A stretch of DNA of 16,725 nt from Pontiellaceae bacterium (GTDB lineage Bacteria; Verrucomicrobiota; Kiritimatiellia; Kiritimatiellales; Pontiellaceae), in NCBI GenBank assembly GCA_016937035.1, contig JAFGWS010000001.1, positions 1-16,725 on the forward strand, written 5' to 3'. Numbering within the stretch: the first letter of the stretch is position 1; every line of letters begins with the position of its first letter. Below are positions 10,378-16,355 of this stretch, piece by piece. Position numbers and translations under genes: made by a program. The notes beneath the pieces were generated by a model, which was not told the origin of the DNA, made no database searches, and saw only the letters and a program-made list of their open reading frames with translations.

Positions 10378-11148
10378 GTGAAAAGTATAATCCTCGCTTT
10401 CGGCATCGTACTGGCCGCCGGACTGACCTCCTGCTCCACTACCACCACCACATCTTCATCTTACTCCTCATCTTCATCCTCATCTTCATCATCCTCATCT
10501 TCATCCTACTCTTCATCTTCCTCCTCCACAGAACCGTCCCCGACCTCGATCGAAAACCACTCGGTTAAGCAGACCCTGACGCTGACCATCAAACGGCTCG
10601 ATGAATATCCGGAACAGATTGACTACTGTAAAATTACGGCGGTTCTGTCTGAACAAAGCCTCGATCCCGAACAGGAACCGGTAATCTTGTGTTCTCCCAG
10701 CGTAACGACGATGACCGGAGAGGCTTCTACAGTGGGAATGAATGCAAATGAAAACGAAAAATACGCATCAACCATCAAGCTGCGCGTAGGGGATGGCTAC
10801 AGAGAATTCGTCGCCGAAGGATACGGCAGTACACTGCTCATCTCAGCAACCCCCGAAGGGGACAACTTCCGTGCTGAAGGTGCCCTTTTCCTCCGAACCA
10901 AAGATCGTGAACAACTCATTCCGATCTCCGGCCTGTTTCCGAATGACCGACCCACCATCGCTTACGAACGCACAGAACACTTCGGCGCAAACGCCGAGGC
11001 AGAGCTCAGCAGACCCTCTGACGAACGCACACACTTTCGCGAAAATATCGGAGGAGAACTTGTCGATCCCTCTCTCTTTTCCGGAGTATTTGCTCCCACA
11101 ACCGACATCCCTGATGATATCAGCCGCCCAGAAAGCCCGACCGAATAA
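10378..11148 (+). CDS. Lipoprotein with a long serine tract, unknown function
   Basis: The 256-residue product starts with GTG behind a strong AAGGAG site 5 bases away. Residues 1-18 form a lipoprotein signal ending LAAGLTSC, with C19 as the lipidated residue. A Thr run (21-25) and an almost pure Ser tract (26-50, broken by two Tyr) follow and would act as a flexible tether. From about residue 60 there is a beta-rich globular part (QTLTLTIKRLDEYPEQIDYC and onward). The stretch VILCSPSVTTMTGEASTVGM recalls the loop seen in secretin-like proteins of related phyla, where a threshold or test phrase precedes a beta hairpin, but this is too short to assign a family. The C-terminal quarter is acidic and low in hydrophobic residues. 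It is convergent with the DUF4861-type gene and 24 bases from its end. Confidence 0.8.
   Translation: MKSIILAFGIVLAAGLTSCSTTTTTSSSYSSSSSSSSSSSSSSYSSSSSSTEPSPTSIENHSVKQTLTLTIKRLDEYPEQIDYCKITAVLSEQSLDPEQEPVILCSPSVTTMTGEASTVGMNANENEKYASTIKLRVGDGYREFVAEGYGSTLLISATPEGDNFRAEGALFLRTKDREQLIPISGLFPNDRPTIAYERTEHFGANAEAELSRPSDERTHFRENIGGELVDPSLFSGVFAPTTDIPDDISRPESPTE
10453..10527 (+). repeat. Short-period TCATCT/TCATCC repeat coding for a serine tract
   Basis: About 75 bases consist almost only of serine codons TCT, TCA and TCC in a near-regular order, with two TAC interruptions. Repeats of this type can change length by slippage. A change by whole codons would lengthen or shorten the lipoprotein tether, while any other change would shift the frame. 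Confidence 0.8.
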
Positions 11149-11165
11149 ATACCTTGCCAACCAGC

Positions 11166-11183
11166 CCGGCGGCTACTCGCCGG
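11166..11183. terminator. Weak hairpin between two convergent genes
   Basis: CCGGCG (11166-11171) pairs with CGCCGG (11178-11183) around a 6-base loop that includes the stop codon of the minus-strand gene. Neither side has a good T run, so it is at best a weak or factor-assisted terminator for the two converging transcripts. Confidence 0.3.
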
Positions 11184-12093
11184 ATTCCAGCGTCTCCGAG
11201 GTTTTACCTTTGAGAATCATCGGATACGCCTCTCTAACGTATTGTTCAAAATCCTCAGCACCACTGAATGAGGGCTCTGCCTCGCATCCGCTGACAATCC
11301 AAGAGGAGAGGTAGTGCGTCGGGTTGGAAATGAGCAGCAGTTCGTCGGCCGTCTTTTTGTGCTGGGCAATATCCTCCGGATCAAAAATAACCGCACCGCC
11401 GATTTCAATTACAGTAGCAGCAACATCTTCCGGATGAACCCCCCAAGTGCCGACATAATTTTCGCCCTCAAAAGTAGAGGTTGTTTCCCAATAGTTGATT
11501 CCAGTCACAAATTCCACCGGCTCATCGCAAAACGCAAAAGCCTCCACCTTCATATCACGGAACCCGCTGAACGCCGTAACACGGAGCATAACATCGACCG
11601 TGGTTCCTTTGTACGGCACCCCTTCAGAAAGCATTTCAATCTGCGAATAATTGGCTTCTTTGCGTACGCGTGCTGTACGCATGGTTACGGGATCCAGAGC
11701 AATCACTTTTTCGCCGTCCCAAAGGCGGACTCCGCCGAGACCAACGGTCGTTCCCGCTTTATATTGATCCGCGCCCCAACCCTCTTTCTGCTGTTCCTCG
11801 GTCGGATACCACGCGGCCTCCGCCAACTCCAGCCCGCGTCGTTTTTTGTTGTATGCATCCAACGCACATTTTTTATCAAAATAGATCCGTATCCCCATCC
11901 ATTCATTCTCAACAGCAGGACCGTGATGCGCCACCGTTTCAAACAAATCCCCGCTTTCTGAGGATATTTCCGATTCCTGCTGCGGCTTATCTTTCCACTT
12001 TAGACTCACATCGGTCTTATTTTCCGCATACCCGGCCAGAACAAGAGCAAACAAACAAACGGACGACACACCCAACGTATAACTGCATGACAT
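11173..12093 (-). CDS. Secreted DUF4861-type protein
   Basis: Starting at 12093, the product has 306 residues. An upstream in-frame ATG at 12156 would add 21 residues that lack a ribosome binding site and are unlike a signal peptide. Residues 1-23 are a plain signal peptide (core LFALVLAG, no lipobox), so the protein is exported. The body shows features I associate with the DUF4861 family: HHGPAVENEW followed by YFD near residues 56-73, AAWYP near 93, then GWGADQYKAGTTVGLGGVRL with WDGEK (105-129). That family is common in polysaccharide-degrading members of Bacteroidetes and related phyla, next to sugar enzymes; its biochemical role is not established. Here it is divergent from the cobalamin riboswitch and receptor, which is an unusual neighbour. 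The family name is recalled from the motif pattern and could be checked by a profile search. Confidence 0.75.
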   Translation of the reverse strand: MSCSYTLGVSSVCLFALVLAGYAENKTDVSLKWKDKPQQESEISSESGDLFETVAHHGPAVENEWMGIRIYFDKKCALDAYNKKRRGLELAEAAWYPTEEQQKEGWGADQYKAGTTVGLGGVRLWDGEKVIALDPVTMRTARVRKEANYSQIEMLSEGVPYKGTTVDVMLRVTAFSGFRDMKVEAFAFCDEPVEFVTGINYWETTSTFEGENYVGTWGVHPEDVAATVIEIGGAVIFDPEDIAQHKKTADELLLISNPTHYLSSWIVSGCEAEPSFSGAEDFEQYVREAYPMILKGKTSETLESGE

Positions 12094-12100
12094 AAGAAAA

Positions 12101-12105
12101 CCTCC
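12101..12105 (-). promoter_or_regulatory. Ribosome binding site that sets the start of the DUF4861-type gene at 12093
   Basis: On the minus strand GGAGG lies 7 bases before ATG 12093, ideal spacing. The longer in-frame start at 12156 has no such site. Confidence 0.85.
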
Positions 12106-12202
12106 GGTATCGATTGATGGACTATTCATAAGCGCACAAAAAAGTCCGTAATTCAAGCTGCACCTTTTTTCGAGCCCATTTTATATTTCAAACTCGGCCA
12201 GC

Positions 12203-12231
12203 TTGACATCCTCCGCCCGACGGGAAACTAT
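12203..12231 (+). promoter_or_regulatory. Likely sigma-70-type promoter of the cobalamin uptake locus
   Basis: A perfect -35 box TTGACA (12203-12208) is followed after 17 bases by AACTAT (12226-12231), a fair -10 box. Transcription would begin near 12238, at the foot of the riboswitch aptamer. Position and spacing are right; the -10 match is moderate. Confidence 0.5.
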
Positions 12232-12234
12232 TCG

Positions 12235-12341
12235 CTCGTTCAATCGGATGGATCGGCAAGTCCCGTGCAAATCGGGCGCTGTCGCGCAACTGTAATCGGC
12301 CCAACGCCGTAAGCCAGAAAACGAGCCGCTGATTGCTTGAG
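12235..12341 (+). promoter_or_regulatory. Cobalamin riboswitch aptamer
   Basis: The conserved core is clear: hairpin CCCG-TGCAAAT-CGGG (12262-12276), then GCTGTCGCGCAACTGTAA (12278-12295), then a B12-box-like AGCCAGAAAACGAGCC (12312-12327). The closing stem can be drawn from CAATC (12241-12245) and GATTG (12331-12335), with an outer CTC/GAG pair (12235-12237, 12339-12341). This class binds cobalamins and, in known cases, lowers expression of uptake genes when the vitamin is plentiful. It lies 116 bases before a BtuB-like receptor gene on the same strand. Confidence 0.92.
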
Positions 12342-12457
12342 TAATCCCCTTCGCGGTCTGGGGGGACGGCTGCCGACAATCATCAGGTATCCTTCCTCTC
12401 TGCTGCGCAGGTTTTGTGAAATAACGCGCCCCGCGTAAGGGCAGAAATGGAAGATCC
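12342..12457 (+). promoter_or_regulatory. Expression platform of the cobalamin riboswitch
   Basis: No strong hairpin with a T run lies between the aptamer and ATG 12458, so control is more likely at translation start than by termination. The ribosome binding site GGAAG (12449-12453) could be masked by CTTCC (12392-12396). A small hairpin, GCCC (12428-12431) with GGGC (12439-12442), sits just upstream of it. These pairings are candidates only. Confidence 0.4.
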
Positions 12458-14308
12458 ATGAAACAACGTATCGCCGCCGTACTGGCGACCACCGCCGTTG
12501 CAGCAAACGTTGCCGCCGGCACCACCAACGAAATTGTTGTTACCGCAACCCGCATCGAAACCCCGCTGGAGCAGACCGGCAGCGCCATCAGCGTTGTCGG
12601 CACAGAAGAACTCCAGCGGCGCAACCTGCAGAATACACAGGAGGCCATGCAGTTTGCCCCGAGCGTCCAGAGCACCCAGTCGGGCTCACCGGGAACCGCC
12701 GCCAGCCTCTACCTCCGCGGCGCCAATGCCGGCCACACGCTGGTGCTCGTCGACGGAAAGCGCGTGAACAGCAACACCGACGGCGCGTTCAACCTCTCCG
12801 CGCTCCCCTCCTCAGCCATCGATCGAATTGAAGTCCTGCGCGGTCCGCAGAGCGCCCTCTATGGCTCCGACGCCATCGGCGGCGTAGTCAACATTATCAC
12901 CAAAAAAGGGGCCCCTAAAGCCTTCGGCGGACAGACCTCGGTTGAGTTCGGCGAAAAGGGCTTCTACACCGGAAGCCTCAACCTCTTCAGCGGAAATGAA
13001 CTCGGCGACCTGAACGTCGGCCTTTCCACCTATGGTCTGAGCGACTATGACATCGCAGAAAACTATGGCGGCACCGAGGACGATCCCTACTCCGGCCTCT
13101 CGTTTTACTCCGCACTGGGCGCAAACTTCCTCTCCGACGGACGTGCCGACCTGCTGGTGCTCTACAATCGCAATCGCAACTCGGTCGAAAACTATGCCGC
13201 GTGGCCGGGCTGGTGGCAGGTTGATGATCACGGCCGTATCGCGCGTTCAGAGCAGTGGATCGCATCGCTCGATCTCTCCAAACCTATCACCGATCGCTAT
13301 ACTCAAAAACTGTCGTTCAACGTGAACCGCGGCGAAAATGAAGGTGAAAACAACTCCGTCCGCGAATATCTCTACAAAACCTGGAACGTTGGATTCACCT
13401 CTCAGAGCGATATTGAGCTGACCGATTCCGATACGCTCTCGGCCGGATACGAATTCCAGCGCGCCGAAGCCGAGAACGATGGAAACTATGCTGTTCGTTC
13501 GCGCAATCAAAATGCGGTATTCCTGAACAACCAGTGGAACCTCAACGACCTGCTCTTCACCACCGTCGGCACCCGTTACGACGACATTCAGAATCTGGAT
13601 GGACGCGCCACTTGGCACGGCGCTGTCTCCTGGTTTGCTGCGCCCGGCACTCGCCTCCACGGCAGCGTGGGCACCGGCTTCAAAGCGCCAACCATGAACG
13701 ACCTATACTGGCCCGCCACCCCGTGGGCCGGCGGCAACCCCAACCTCGATCCCGAAACCAGCAAATCCTTTGACCTCGGCGTAGAAGGAACCTTGTTCGA
13801 CGAATGCCTCGTGGTCGACCTCACCTACTTCCAGAGCGATATTGAAGATATGATCGTCTGGGCCGCCAACGGCGTCGGATTCTGGACCCCGACCAACCTC
13901 GACAAAGCCGACATCAACGGTGTTGAAACCACACTCACCTTCCAGCCGACCGACTCCCTCTCCGCACGGCTGAGTTACACCTACACCGATGCCGAAGATG
14001 CCGCCACCGGCAACGCCCTGGCCCGCCGCGCAAAAAATAGCGGGAGCGCCGGCATCACCTGGCAGTGCGGCGACATCGGCAGTCTCTACGCCGATTATCT
14101 CTACACCGGAAACCGTTTCGAGAACGCGTCCAATACCCAGAAGCTCAACGACTTCGGCACCATCAACGTCGGTGCGCGCATCAGCCTCAGCGATTCCGCC
14201 AACCTGCTGCTCAACGTCAAAAACCTGACCGATAAATATTACGAAACCGCCGCCGGCTTCGCCTCCATCGGCCGAATCGCCTCCATCGGCATGGAAATTA
14301 ACTTCTAA
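12458..14308 (+). CDS. btuB: BtuB-like TonB-dependent outer membrane receptor, probably for cobalamin
   Basis: The 616-residue product has a signal peptide (1-20, ending NVAA), a TonB box EIVVTATR (25-32) and a plug domain (about 35-150) with the hallmarks LYLRGANAGHTLVLVDGKRV and RGPQSALYGSDAIGGVVNI. A 22-strand type barrel fills the rest and ends in Phe (SIGMEINF), the usual signal for barrel insertion. Its length matches BtuB of E. coli closely. Because the message begins with a cobalamin riboswitch, cobalamin or a related corrinoid is the best guess for the substrate. ExbB, ExbD and TonB genes follow on the same strand and would supply the energy for transport. Outer membrane receptors for other ligands share the same fold, so the substrate call rests on the riboswitch. 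Translation starts at the ATG with GGAAG four bases upstream. Confidence 0.88.
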   Translation: MKQRIAAVLATTAVAANVAAGTTNEIVVTATRIETPLEQTGSAISVVGTEELQRRNLQNTQEAMQFAPSVQSTQSGSPGTAASLYLRGANAGHTLVLVDGKRVNSNTDGAFNLSALPSSAIDRIEVLRGPQSALYGSDAIGGVVNIITKKGAPKAFGGQTSVEFGEKGFYTGSLNLFSGNELGDLNVGLSTYGLSDYDIAENYGGTEDDPYSGLSFYSALGANFLSDGRADLLVLYNRNRNSVENYAAWPGWWQVDDHGRIARSEQWIASLDLSKPITDRYTQKLSFNVNRGENEGENNSVREYLYKTWNVGFTSQSDIELTDSDTLSAGYEFQRAEAENDGNYAVRSRNQNAVFLNNQWNLNDLLFTTVGTRYDDIQNLDGRATWHGAVSWFAAPGTRLHGSVGTGFKAPTMNDLYWPATPWAGGNPNLDPETSKSFDLGVEGTLFDECLVVDLTYFQSDIEDMIVWAANGVGFWTPTNLDKADINGVETTLTFQPTDSLSARLSYTYTDAEDAATGNALARRAKNSGSAGITWQCGDIGSLYADYLYTGNRFENASNTQKLNDFGTINVGARISLSDSANLLLNVKNLTDKYYETAAGFASIGRIASIGMEINF

Positions 14309-14320
14309 GGCGACACAGTC

Positions 14321-14411
14321 GCAACTCTGACAAAACAATTTAGGACAAAATAATTATCGCCCGAATCGCCCTGTGGCATCATTTTGTCCTAAATTATTTT
14401 GTCGAAGTTGC
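14321..14411. repeat. Gene-free inverted repeat related to the ends of the GxxExxY element
   Basis: The left arm (14321-14354) and right arm (14378-14411) are 34 bases each and pair with four mismatches around a 23-base centre. Each arm holds two copies of a GACAAAAT-AATT-like unit in the order seen in the ends of the element at 15087-15946; over 27 aligned bases the two repeats differ at about four positions. It lies between the receptor gene and exbB. It may be an empty copy (MITE-like) of the element family or the scar of a lost one. As RNA it would form a long hairpin and could slow transcription or protect an mRNA end. Confidence 0.85.
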
Positions 14412-14473
14412 TCCGAATAAGCAGGTTGGGAGCAGCCCAAATGAACAATCCGAGCTAGGGAGCTTAACTGAAA

Positions 14474-15100
14474 ATGACGATGCACGAACTGATGAACAAA
14501 GGCGGCCCGATCATGTGGGCGCTGCTCGCCTGCTCCGTTACGGCGCTGGCGGTCATTCTCGAGCGGCTGATCTTCTGGATCACCGTCTCCCTCCGCAAGG
14601 ACCAATCCCGCGTAAATCGGATCTTCACCCTCACCGAAGCGGGCGATTTCGATACCGCTATCCGTGAGGGCGAAACCTCCCGCTGCCTCGTCTGCCGCAT
14701 CCTTACCGCCGGACTGGCGCACCGCAACTATGGCCTCGTCCAATCGCTCGAGGCCGCGGCCATGCAGGAAATCGAAAAGATGAAGCGCTACCTCTCCGTC
14801 CTCGACACCATCATCACCCTTGCTCCGCTGCTCGGCATTCTCGGCACCGTCACCGGTATCATCGGCTCCTTCGACCTCTTGGGCTCGGCGGGTATTGAAG
14901 ACCCCAAAGCCGTGACCGGCGGCATTGCTCAGGCCCTGCTCACCACCGCCGCCGGCCTCGCCATCGCCATCGTCGCTCTGCTCCCTTACAACGCCCTCAC
15001 CCGAAAGGTCGAAAAAGTCACCCGCCACCTCGAACAACTCGTCACCTGCTACGAAGTCACCGTCCAAAAAGGCGCAGAAACACGGGATTTGACAAAATAA
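14474..15100 (+). CDS. exbB: ExbB/TolQ-type proton channel subunit
   Basis: The 208-residue product has three membrane helices, about 12-38, 112-134 and 154-172. The second and third carry the family hallmarks LAPLLGILGTVTGIIGSF and GGIAQALLTTAAGLAIAIVA. ExbB forms a pentamer in the inner membrane around ExbD and uses the proton gradient to drive TonB. An AGGGAG site lies 11 bases before ATG 14474; an ATG two codons later is an alternative. The C-terminal residues D-L-T-K and the stop TAA are encoded by the left inverted repeat of the inserted element, so the original end of the protein has been replaced. ExbB ends are variable and this tail is cytoplasmic, so function is probably kept. MotA/TolQ relatives are the alternative, but the company of exbD and tonB settles the call. 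Confidence 0.93.
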   Translation: MTMHELMNKGGPIMWALLACSVTALAVILERLIFWITVSLRKDQSRVNRIFTLTEAGDFDTAIREGETSRCLVCRILTAGLAHRNYGLVQSLEAAAMQEIEKMKRYLSVLDTIITLAPLLGILGTVTGIIGSFDLLGSAGIEDPKAVTGGIAQALLTTAAGLAIAIVALLPYNALTRKVEKVTRHLEQLVTCYEVTVQKGAETRDLTK

Positions 15101-15117
15101 TTAGGGACAAAATTATT
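15087..15117 (+). repeat. Left inverted repeat of the GxxExxY element
   Basis: The 31 bases pair with 15916-15946 with only two mismatches. The arm contains two direct copies of GACAAAATNATT separated by AGG. It includes the stop codon of exbB (15098-15100) and ends two bases before the ATG of the GxxExxY gene. Confidence 0.93.
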
Positions 15118-15119
15118 CC

Positions 15120-15932
15120 ATGCCCATCATTGTACAACATCCTGCACAGACACTCTCCGAAAAGGAATTTCATGAGCTGGATTACAACATCATGAAACTA
15201 TCCTTCGGGATACATAATGAATTGGGCCGCTTTTACGATGAAAATATCTATCAGGCCGAACTCTACCGCCGGTGCCTAAACGAGAAGATTCCAGCAACTC
15301 AAGAATTCGAGGCCAAACTTATTTACGAAGATTATGTAAAATCTCTTTATATTGATCTCTTCATCAACAACAGTACGGTGTACGAACTAAAGGCATGCAA
15401 AGCGCTGGTGGAGCCCAATCGGATTCAGACGCTGAACTACTTGTTTGCAACCAACACCCACCACGGAAAACTGATAAATTTCAGACCTTTTTCCGTTGAA
15501 CACGAATTTGTATCAACTCGACTGGATTCCCGGCGACGAATTCAATTCACTATCCACGACGAACTCTGGTGCCGCAGCGAACCCGCCAATCAATTAAGAA
15601 CCGTATTCATTAACCTACTCTCCGACTGGGGCGCTTTTTTTGACACGGACATTTACATGAAAGCCCTGCTTCACTTATTCGGCGGAAGCGACCAAATCCT
15701 TCGCGCAGTGCCTATCTATTCCGGAGGTCAATTCATCGGCCATCAAAAAATGCCCCATCTCTCAGAAACGGAAATATTCTGCCTCACATCTGTAGTAAAA
15801 AATCCATCCAAATATCAAACTCACCTGCTTCGCCTACTTCAACACACCAAACTCGAATGCATACACTGGATTAACCTCCAACATACAGAAATTCATTTTT
15901 CATCGCTCAGTAGAAAATCATTTTGTCCCTAA
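15120..15932 (+). CDS. GxxExxY-family protein (PD-(D/E)XK nuclease-like) with a long C-terminal extension
   Basis: The 270-residue product has in its first half the pattern of the GxxExxY family: IHNELGRFYDENIYQAELYR, where E41 and Y44 match the name motif but the first Gly is Phe38. It also has a nuclease-like set, D79 in YIDLF and E89-L-K91 in YELKA, then RIQTLNYLFATN and KLINFRPF. This resembles the PD-(D/E)XK core, so a DNA or RNA nuclease role is plausible but not shown. Typical members are about 125-135 residues; here a further 140 residues follow, with the pattern HLLRLLQHTKLECIHWINLQ near the end, whose function I do not know. The ATG has no ribosome binding site and lies just after the left inverted repeat, and the stop codon lies within the right repeat. 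It is the only gene in the element and probably serves or accompanies it. Confidence 0.8.
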   Translation: MPIIVQHPAQTLSEKEFHELDYNIMKLSFGIHNELGRFYDENIYQAELYRRCLNEKIPATQEFEAKLIYEDYVKSLYIDLFINNSTVYELKACKALVEPNRIQTLNYLFATNTHHGKLINFRPFSVEHEFVSTRLDSRRRIQFTIHDELWCRSEPANQLRTVFINLLSDWGAFFDTDIYMKALLHLFGGSDQILRAVPIYSGGQFIGHQKMPHLSETEIFCLTSVVKNPSKYQTHLLRLLQHTKLECIHWINLQHTEIHFSSLSRKSFCP

Positions 15933-15946
15933 TCATTTTGTCAAAT
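15916..15946 (-). repeat. Right inverted repeat of the GxxExxY element
   Basis: This is the inverted partner of 15087-15117, with two mismatches. It contains the stop codon of the GxxExxY gene (15930-15932) and ends one base before the ATG of exbD, so it displaces whatever ribosome binding site exbD once had. Confidence 0.93.
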
Positions 15947-15947
15947 T

Positions 15948-16355
15948 ATGAAACTGAACTGCGGATACGAAACCAAGAAGGCGCGGGTGGAAATGCTTCC
16001 ACTCATCGATGTGGTATTTCTTCTGCTCGTCTTTTTCATCTATGCCATGATCTCCATGGTCACCCACCACGGACTCAAGGTGGATCTCCCGACCGCCGGC
16101 AGCGCCGGCGTTAATACCGATGACCATATCACGATCACCATCGACGCCGAAAACCGCCTCTTCCTCAACGGCGATCTCACCGCCTTCGATGATCTGACCG
16201 AAAAGGTGCTCGCGCTCTCCGCTGACCAAACCAAACCGGTCTTCATCGATGGCGACCAATCGGCCGATCTCGGCCGAGCGCTGGAACTGTTGGATCTACT
16301 CCGCACCGCTGGAATCGAGGAAATCTCCTTCTCATGCGAAACCTCAAATCCATAA
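15948..16355 (+). CDS. exbD: ExbD/TolR-type partner of the proton channel
   Basis: The 135-residue product has one membrane helix near the N-terminus (about 17-37) with the key acidic residue D21 in MLPLIDVVFLLLVFF, matching the proton-carrying Asp of ExbD. A periplasmic domain of about 95 residues follows. It works with ExbB to energise TonB. The ATG has no Shine-Dalgarno sequence because the right inverted repeat ends next to it; translation may rely on coupling or an AT-rich unstructured start. An in-frame ATG at 15993 would remove the first 15 residues, which in this family include the cytoplasmic tail, so 15948 is preferred. The next gene overlaps its end by 22 bases. Confidence 0.93.
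   Translation: MKLNCGYETKKARVEMLPLIDVVFLLLVFFIYAMISMVTHHGLKVDLPTAGSAGVNTDDHITITIDAENRLFLNGDLTAFDDLTEKVLALSADQTKPVFIDGDQSADLGRALELLDLLRTAGIEEISFSCETSNP

Larger units (their letters stand above)
15087..15946 (+). mobile_element. 860-bp inverted-repeat element carrying one GxxExxY gene, inserted between exbB and exbD
   Basis: Near-perfect 31-bp inverted repeats (29 of 31 matching) enclose exactly one gene on the strand of the operon. The contents are visibly richer in A and T than exbB, exbD and btuB. ExbB and exbD normally lie next to each other, so the interruption is best read as an insertion. No transposase is present. A clear target duplication is not seen, apart from a possible two-base AT. 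The element could be moved in trans, be an intervening sequence cut from RNA, or be a homing unit that uses its own nuclease-like protein. A gene-free relative lies at 14321-14411. Confidence 0.75.

Noticed and set aside
12220..12227. CGGGAAAC as the conserved 5' part of the riboswitch core
   Set aside because: It lies upstream of the closing stem and overlaps the likely -10 region; the GGCAAG at 12255-12260 fits the expected place better.
13703..15067. Minus-strand open frames opposite btuB and exbB
   Set aside because: They are low-complexity Gly/Asp/Val-rich products opposite genes with firm family hallmarks.
15081..15953. Target site duplication flanking the GxxExxY element
   Set aside because: Only a two-base AT match is seen with one choice of ends; it is too short to claim.
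15923..16114. Open frame crossing the right inverted repeat into exbD
   Set aside because: It runs in another frame over exbD and merely reflects the repeat; exbD has the conserved Asp helix.
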